Below are positions 57,260-64,000 of a stretch of DNA of 64,000 nucleotides, piece by piece (within the stretch, counting starts at the first letter, position 1; every line of letters starts with the position of its first letter). This DNA comes from Guillardia theta CCMP2712 (lineage: Eukaryota > Cryptophyceae > Pyrenomonadales > Geminigeraceae). The stretch lies in the NCBI RefSeq assembly GCF_000315625.1, contig NW_005434603.1:164038-228037 (forward strand), written 5' to 3'. Both the position numbers and the translations under genes were made by a program. Under the pieces are notes generated by a model. The model was not told the DNA's origin and searched no databases. It worked only from the letters and a program-made list of their open reading frames with translations.

Positions 57260-58872
57260 TCATCCCACCCCTGGCGACCCGCTTCCCAGCGGCTGCCCAG
57301 GCAACTTGAACCCTGGGATCCTCGAGACAAAAAGAGCCGCCATGCTAATTGCCATAAAGCTCCAAAGACTCTTCTGAACCTGTGAGATGCTCGCCACTAC
57401 CTGCGATCAGTTTGTCACGAATGAGCTAACACATTCATCGGTCTCAGTCAGTCGCCTCGGAAACACCCAGCGAGACTCTCAAGTACAGGATGCACCGCCG
57501 AATACCTTGTCGATACTCGCCTCAACCTGCGATCCTTTGTCACATGATCGTATCCGACAAACATCCCTACTACGCTGACACTGGTATACCTTGTCAAACC
57601 TGCTATTGTTGCTTTCCTGCACCTGCGATCGTTGTCACCGTTCAACCAGCGAGAAGGGAGCTTGAACACTGACGATCAGGTTCGAAAATACCTCGCAAAA
57701 TCTGTCCTCTAGATGCGCAAGACTCGTCTGAACCTGTGAGATGCTCGCCTCAACCTGCGATCCTTTGTCACATGATCGTATCCGACAAACATCCCTACTA
57801 CGCTGACACTGGTATACCTTGTCAAACCTGCTATTGTTGCTTTCCTGCACCTGCGATCGTTGTCACCGTTCAACCAGCGAGAAGGGAGCTTGAACACTGA
57901 CGATCAGGTTCGAAAATACCTCGCAAAATCTGTCCTCTAGATGCGCAAGACTCGTCTGAACCTGCAAGGCCGACACCCTTCGTCAACGTGTGTGATCAAA
58001 CATTTTGGTTCACTGGCAGCACTCCGAGCGGCGCTCATCACCTGGTCCATCGAGCTGAAGAGATTTCTGCATGGGGTGTAGATGAGAAAGATTGGTACTC
58101 CTGATTTCCCGATGAGCATCGCTTCTTTGTGTTCTCTCCATCTGCTCAATTGCAATCACTTACTCAGTGGCCCCAGCATGTACTGAGCTTACCTTGCCAA
58201 TATATTTACCGAGTTTCTCTTGAAGATTTCTTTGTTCCCGTTGACAAACACTCCCATTGCCTTGATCACGACGTTGGTCTTGTGAATCCGATTCCGAAGG
58301 GCATATGCTCGATCCAGCTGATACATCTTTTCAAGTATACAGCTCGGGCTTTCAGTTATCTCGAAGTGGAAACACTCCCCTCGCTCAAGACGTATGTCGC
58401 TGAGGCATTCGGCGGCGGATGTCGTAGCCTGACCATCTTCATTGCTGAGGCAGACGATGCTCTCACTGTCATTCAAGTCCACGACACGATTGAAGATGCT
58501 GTCCAGATGAACCGGCCCATCTCGTACTTTGACATACAGGTCTAATTCGAAGTAGTGGCCCTTGCTGTATTGCTTCTGCTTTTGATCGATACCACTGAGA
58601 GAATGGATCGAGAACCTCTTGCACAGGTTTGTCCTGTACTCCGTGCTGTTCACATGTTGCAGGGCCGCTATGTCGTTGGAGTCTCTCAAGAAGAACCTCC
58701 TGCACATCATGGTCGCCGGGACATGAGCGAGTTGCGAGTAAAGCTGATTAGCGAAGTAGTCCCGCGCAGAGACGAGGTTGAGCTGAACCTCCTCCCAGTG
58801 CGGCAGCTCGTGAGGCTCCAAGTTGCTCATGCTGGGGGAGCTGGTGCCCGCCGGCGACTCCCCTGACCCCAT
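57260..58872 (-). CDS. unknown coiled-coil/tail-anchored protein, copy B
   Basis: Same structure as copy A, shifted by about 2.0 kb: first exon from ATG 58872, repeated mini-exons, TGA at 57260. It differs from copy A by lack of two codons (Pro-Glu) after MAM/MA at the start and by few substitutions (for example Arg to Cys in RTNLRKRF). The frame is intact, so both copies could be expressed, unless the two units are a haplotype assembly artefact. Confidence 0.7.
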
Positions 58873-59239
58873 TGCCACAAACTTTTTCCGAGGCGCGGGA
58901 AACTGAAGTAAATCCCACCCTACCCCTGCTGATCGTTCGGAATCCTACCAGAGGTGCTCTCTTGGAGGGGGTGGTGGTGGGAGGAGAAAGGGACTCGGGA
59001 GAGCTACCAGAACATTCATAGAACAGGTTTTCGCTGCCTCCGAGGCTCGTCCGAGGCTCTTTGGCTGAGGCGGATTTGTTGGTACGAACATCACTCTTGT
59101 GGTGACTCACGGCCCTCTTTCAACGACTCTCCCAGTCTGAGTGATTTGTCGGCATGTATGAGTCATAGGCATAGTAGAAAGATGAGGCTAACTAGGCATG
59201 GACGCCGCGTATCATCCCACCCAGCGGCTGATCTCTTGG

Positions 59240-59545
59240 TCTTGGTGAGGATGCGGCTCGTCGTCCGATCATTGCGCACTGATGGCCCAGTGGCGTGCCG
59301 CATGGCGGGATAGCAGGGGGGGGGGACTCAGGGAAGAGGAGGAAGAGGAGGGATATTCGCGTGTACGGTATGCACCCCTTCCCGTCGCCGAATCTCCGGG
59401 GCCGAGGCTTCCTCTACCCTTCCCCTCCCTCTCGTCCTCCCTCCTCCTTCCCTCACTGTCTCCCTCTCACCTTCTCGCACTGCGGCAGGAGTAGGACATG
59501 TACGTCGGTCACCAGGGTTGCGACTCGGGCCAACCCTCCCCGGTC
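59240..59545. pseudogene. decayed fragments of neighbouring repeats
   Basis: 59400-59545 resembles 54000-54230 (the 5' end and spacer of the inverted-duplicated gene: GTCCTACGACG lost, but GGGTTGCGACTCGGGCCAACC kept), in the same orientation as the intact minus-strand gene. 59240-59370 matches the reverse complement of about 63615-63720. Confidence 0.7.
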
Positions 59546-59805
59546 ATACCCAGGCCTGCCCCAGGCCGCGCGGCCTCTTGTACGCATTGCTTCGATCAAA
59601 GATTCATTCCTGAATGCGCCAATGGCGCCAGGCAGACGAGCCGTCAGGATCCTCCTCCCCGTCTTGGGCCCTGCTGCATCTTCGCGGTCGTCTTACTGGC
59701 TCTGCAGCCAGTCAGGTGTTGTCATGGCACCAAGTTCTGAGACAGTCAGTCACCTGCACTCCGCCATGTTGTCCTTAAGAGCGTCAGAGTCAGGGATGAG
59801 ACCTC
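59546..59805. other. no gene seen
   Basis: Unique sequence between the repeat fragments and the protease 3' end. Confidence 0.4.
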
Positions 59806-60014
59806 CTAGAACGGGCTCAGAAGCATGGAGCCTGGACCAACAAGGAGGGGATGAAGCGGGAGCAGGGCAGGGAGGGAAAGCTTATAGAAGTCGGGAAGGA
59901 AGGGAAAGAGAGATGGTGGTCACCGCTAGCCAAGGAAGCTCTGAGGCTCATCAGGTTGGCTGTTTCGTCAGGACGGATCCCCTGCGACTGAACATTCGAG
60001 CTCGTATGTCAGTT

Positions 60015-60062
<48 letters not shown>

Positions 60063-60117
60063 AGGCTCCTCCTGCTCCTCCTCCTGCTGCTCCCGCTCCC
60101 GCTCCCGCTCCCGCTCC

Positions 60118-60153
<36 letters not shown>

Positions 60154-63100
60154 CCCTCCTCCTTCGCTCTTTCATTCCCCCTCTCGCTCGCTCGCTCGCT
60201 CGCTCTCTTCCCACCCCCGGGGGTCTCACTTGGATGTCATGGAAGTCAGGCGTGAAGTACTTGGCAATTGTCAGCATGAGGCCGGAGCCATCGGAAAGCG
60301 GAAAAGCTCCTTGGATAAGCCCTTTTCCGAAGCTCCTAGGGGATCACCATTACAACGAGCCATCCATCTCCTCGCCCGCTCCCTCGCTCCCTTCTTTCAT
60401 CCTTGCGGTGTTAGACGGGGTCGAGGGAGCAGACTAACGAGGACGAAGAGAATCAAGAGGATGGGGAGGACGAGGATAAGGGTTCTTACATTGAGGACAA
60501 GGGAGGAAAGGAGGGGGGCAGCAGGAGGAGAAGACCTCTTGTTGCTTCCAATGACGTAAGCACGGCAGTAGTCTTGCAAGGAGCCGGTAAGGACCTGTCC
60601 GCCCCTCCCTTCAGCAGGAAGTCGGCTCCGGGACCACGAGCCAGACCTCACTCGCTGATGCCGTCCTGCGGTCGACGACGACGATCAAAGGCGTCTCTGC
60701 GTCAATCGTCTTGCCATTGGGAACGAGGATGGTTTCCAGGTCTCCTGCCCTGGTCTGCACCTGAAAGTGGTCGAGGTCAGGAGGAGGTCATGGGAGTGGA
60801 GAGCGAGCGGAGGAGGAAGGAGTGAAAGCGTGAAGAACGTAAGGAGGGAGGAAGTCAGGAAGGAGTGGAGGGTCTGCGCAGGGGGAAGGGGGAGGGGTCA
60901 TTGTGCAGGGCTACCCAGGCCACTTTCTTGGATGGTTCTCCTTCCACGTTCTCAAGCAGGTAACCGGAGATCTCGATGGCCTCTTGAAGCAACCCGCCCT
61001 GAGGAAACATCAGCCAGCAACCATGGAGGGGGTTAGGAGGGAGATCACGGGGTTCCCTCTCAAGTCAAGGAGGAGGAGGTCACTCCTGCGGAGATGTCGT
61101 GTCACAGGAGCAGGGGAGACCAGGACTGCTCCAGCACTCACGATGAAAGATGCTTCAAAGCATCCGCCATGTCTCCTCCGCTCCTCCCGTCGAACTCTTT
61201 CAGACGGATGTAACCAACCTGCCCACTCAATCATTCTCTTGTTCCCGCCATCCCTTGCTCCGCCTCTCCCAAATCGCTCTACTTCTCTTGACCTTCTTCT
61301 CCTCCTCCTCCTCCTCCTCCTCCTCCTCCTCCTCCTCATCCTACCTACATACCTTTTTCTGATTGCTGGCTGCTATCAACTCATATGACAGAGAACTTTT
61401 CGAGCTTTTCTTCTTCCTCAACCGGAACGACTTGACCATCTCAGGGCCTGATCCTCACCTTGCCATCAGTGGAGGAAAATCCCCATCCTGCTCTCACCTT
61501 TCTCCTCCTTCTCGGAGACAACTAGCTCGACTTCCCGGTCCCCGGTGTCCTGCATCACCCGTGAGGATCCGGGGATCTCTCAGGATACATCTGCACACCT
61601 CGACGGCTCTCATCGCATCTGCTGAAGTCTTCCCCCTCATGTCAACATGGTTGATGAATAAAACCTGGTGGCGATTCGTCAATGATTCCGGGAAAAATCC
61701 TCTCCTCCTCGTTATTTTCCTCCCATCTCCTCCTCCAACTCTACCGCCTCCCTCCTCCCTCCCCGCCCCCCCCAAAAAATGATCATTGACAAAAACATAC
61801 TCCGACTCGCCCGATGACCGAATATCCAGTCCCAAAATCTAAAATAAAAAGGAGCTAGCAGAAATTGCTCTTTTTCATTATGATGTACTGCCGTTAGAGG
61901 TGAGAGGGCGAATATATATGATCTTGTCTTGCNNNNNNNNNNNNNNNNNNNNNNNNNNNNNNNNNNNNNNNNNNNNNNNNNNNNNNNNNNNNNNNNNNNN
62001 NNNNNNNNNNNNNNNNNNNNNNNNNNNNNNNNTCCTCCTCCTCCTCCTCCTCCCCCAGACCACGAGACCAATCTACGCTCAGAAGAACATACTTTGTCTC
62101 CCATGCGGACGCCAGCTATGTATCCTTGCGAATCTTGGGAGAGGGAGGTCAGCGGAGGGGTCTTGGAGGCAGAAGAAGTGACCGGGAAGGGAGGGGCAGA
62201 GATGATGACTGAGTCTTGCTTTGTCATGAAGACCAACCCTAACAGTCATTCATGAAAATTCAATCGACTCCCTCCCTCCCTCCCTCCCTCCCTGCCCTCT
62301 CATTATCTGTCATTCTCTCTCTGGTTCCCTTCTATTCCTCCCTCCGTCCCTCCGTCCCTCCGTCCCTCCGTCCCTCCGTCCCTCCGTCCCTCCCTCCGCT
62401 CTTCTCCGCTTGTCATTGTCTCATCCCGTTCTCAATGTCTCACTGTCTCACCGATTCCCGTGGGGTCGTACTTCGAGAGTGTTTTGAGCTGACAGGAATA
62501 TCAGCGATACAGTCTGCAAGGTTGCAGTAGCAACTTCATCAGGAGGGATGAATCGTGAGTAGACATCTCCTAGTTGTTTCACAATCTTCTTTATCTGCAG
62601 TTTGCAGGATCGGTATGCAATCTGAGCAAGGACAGAACAAACTAGTCACCAACCTCTTGGTAAGCTGCGCTTTGAGTAGAGAATGATCGACTCTTCAAGT
62701 CTGCTCGCACATCCTGTATATCAACACCATTGTAAACATGCCTCTCCGCGCTGTCTCTGCACAATGATCAGACTCGAGGGCTTCTGACCGACTTGGATCA
62801 TAGTCCTACTTGGGGCCCAAGGGGTTGGTCTTGTCGAAGTACTTGGCATCAATCAGGTCCAACACCTTGCCCTTGGTTGAGAAGGACGAGGATCGAGATA
62901 GTCGCTATCGACATACTTCATCGACGATGGTATGATGCTGAGCAAGCGCAAGTCATACTACGTGGTTGACACCCAGGGAAGTACCTCGTCATCGGGGAAG
63001 ATAGTCTTTGTCTGTGAACAAGGTCACCATTCTAAAGAGGGCTGTCATCATACCTGAGTGTGATCATCGCAGGAAAATGCCGATCCTGAGCATCTGGAGC

Positions 63101-63340
63101 ATGCAGTGAGGAGCTTGTCATGCTTGCAAGCTGTGGGAAGCGCATGGGGTACCTGCTCATCGCACTTTCCTTCAGCGGAGGGTCGTCAGGTCCGGCAGAC
63201 AAGGACACCTGGAAGGATGGGTACAACGGGGTTACAAGGATGATAGCAGCATGCTTTGCTGAACATGGCATCACCTCTGAATCTATCAATCCACACAGGA
63301 GGCAAAGAGAAAGCGCCATGAAAACGGAGAACATCCGCAT
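59806..63340 (-). CDS. CtpA-like C-terminal processing protease (S41, PDZ)
   Basis: About 14 exons on the minus strand. Exon 1 (63275-63340) encodes MRMFSVFMALSLCLLCGLID, a signal peptide. Next: LIDAKYFDKTNPL, then LGDVYSRFIPPDE (62.55-62.63 kb), the PDZ part GYIAGVRMGDKVLFINHVDM (62.1 and 61.6 kb), LLLLDLRGNPGGLLQEAIEI (61.0 kb), PLIVVVDRRTASASE with the catalytic Ser (60.7 kb), and exon 60230-60335 with FGKGLIQGAFPLSDGSGL carrying the catalytic Lys. The last exons read SQGIRPDETANL and stop at 59806. The family trims C-termini; plastid CtpA matures photosystem II D1 in the thylakoid lumen. Plastid location here is inferred. A 100-N gap sits in one intron; a few borders (near 62.5 and 63.0 kb) are unresolved. 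Confidence 0.87.
60009..60160. repeat. (CTGCTC)n/(CCGCTC)n/(CTG)n repeat in an intron
   Basis: Hexamer and triplet runs within the last intron region of the CtpA-like gene; the Ala/Pro- and Leu-rich readings are artefacts. Confidence 0.9.
61933..62032. other. assembly gap (100 N) beside a (TCC)n repeat
   Basis: Exactly 100 N followed by TCC triplets, in an intron of the CtpA-like gene between the two PDZ exons. Confidence 0.97.
62268..62397. repeat. (CCCT)n and (CCGTCCCT)n repeats
   Basis: CCCT tetramers (62268-62293) and CCGT/CCCT alternation (62338-62395) in an intron of the CtpA-like gene. Confidence 0.92.
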
Positions 63341-64000
63341 CTTGTTCGGTCTGCGCGTCCTTGACCTTGGAGGCAGAGTAAGCCAAACAAAGAGGAGGCT
63401 TGAAGAGTAAGGAACAACCTCTCGAGCATCTTCTGGATCTTCGGTTGTTGCCACGTCTCCTGCCCATCTCGACTCATGCAGCTCTGCCCACACGTCTCGT
63501 TATGCTGCCTCCCCCTTCAACCAACGCATACCCTTGAGCTCGATGCATGAAAGAAGGCAGGTTGTTTGCTGTGCAGCAGCTGGTCCCATGGACCATATCC
63601 TCTTGCAGGCCTCCTCGTCATACACGCGAATATCCCTCCTCCTCCTCCTGCTCCTCCTCCTCCCTCCTGCCATCCCGCCATTGCGCGCCATTGCGCAATG
63701 ACGCCGACGAGCCGCATTTTTACCCAGGGATCAAGGCAGAAAAGCTTGAATGCAAAGGAATTTGCTAAGATGACTCAGTGTCTTTATGTATTACTATGTT
63801 TTGGCTCTGAGGGGAGCTGCAGAAGGGTCGGGAAGGGCAGGATACAGAAAATGGCCGTGCGGGTCATGACGACGATGCGAAGCCTGAGCAAAGTCGGTGT
63901 GGACTTGGACGTCTTGAAGAGACAGACCGAGGTCGATGCATGCTGTGATGCGAGGAGAGGGGAGAGGAGAGGGGAAGGGGAGGAGGGATGGGAGGGGAGG
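63341..64000. other. upstream of the protease; no gene supported
   Basis: Likely promoter of the CtpA-like gene. 63615-63720 is one arm of a dispersed inverted pair with about 59240-59370. The last 50 bases are GGGAGAGG-like purine repeat running off the edge. An open plus frame 63547-63768 crosses the repeat and has no support. Confidence 0.45.

Larger units (their letters stand above)
55069..59225. repeat. tandem duplication, two 2.0-kb units plus a partial third
   Basis: Unit 1 is 55069-57070 (2002 bp) and unit 2 is 57071-59078 (2008 bp); both begin TTGGTACGAACATCACTCTT and are almost identical. A third start at 59079 runs to about 59225 with an internal deletion. The right edge of the first unit's left neighbour is the end of the inverted duplication. 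Confidence 0.95.

Noticed and set aside
59295-60437. 380-aa plus-strand open frame
   Set aside because: Low complexity and antisense to well-supported catalytic exons of the CtpA-like gene (FGKGLIQ at 60230-60335).

Overview
This is eukaryotic nuclear DNA. Most genes are split by very short GT-AG introns (often about 35-65 nt, a few apparently shorter), and there are no operons, ribosome binding sites or prokaryotic signals. The gene content (glutathione peroxidase with a bipartite plastid leader, CtpA-type processing protease, rhomboid protease, SNF1/AMPK kinase, CMTR2-type cap methyltransferase, CLC protein, DGAT1-like acyltransferase) suits a microalga with a complex, secondary plastid. 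My best guess is a cryptophyte such as Guillardia; this is inference from content and not a database match. Coding starts and exon borders were worked out by eye from splice signals, reading phase and family motifs.

Layout: 1-866 (-) 5' part of a chromo-barrel (MYST/MRG-like) gene running off the left edge; 2945-4727 (-) DGAT1-like MBOAT; 6835-7153 (+) small unknown; 7684-10989 (+) ankyrin protein with repeat-filled introns and an assembly gap; 11106-13430 (-) GT92-like glycosyltransferase; 13702-14879 (+) patatin-like lipase; 15023-16517 (-) PARL-like rhomboid; 17903-18270 (-) small secreted protein; 19598-21041 (+) many-exon coiled-coil gene; 21181-23992 (-) CMTR2-like methyltransferase; 25033-25868 (+) unknown; 28846-29193 (+) histone H1-like; 29665-33416 (-) CLC; 34358-35016 and 35975-37092 (+) two small membrane-anchored proteins; 37444-38166 (-) glutathione peroxidase; 38598-39905 (-) unknown membrane protein; 41169-43179 (+) unknown membrane protein with a disordered tail; 44063-47350 (-) TIR + SAM-like + six-helix membrane + RelA/SpoT-like fusion; 50594-52499 (+) SNF1/AMPK alpha; 52945-59545 a recently rearranged segment; 59806-63340 (-) CtpA-like protease.

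The 53-59.5 kb block holds a gene and its truncated head-to-head inverted copy, then two tandem 2-kb units each carrying the same gene, then decayed third copies of both. Between genes there are islands of extreme GC (GGCCGG-rich), often followed by strongly strand-asymmetric tracts of CCCCACCC/CTACCCC type, and many microsatellites. Two 100-N gaps both lie in (GAG)n-type repeats inside introns.

The most novel item is the TIR/SAM/membrane/RelA-SpoT-like fusion at 44-47.4 kb. It joins a possible NAD-consuming or signalling TIR domain to a nucleotidyltransferase-like fold in one membrane protein.
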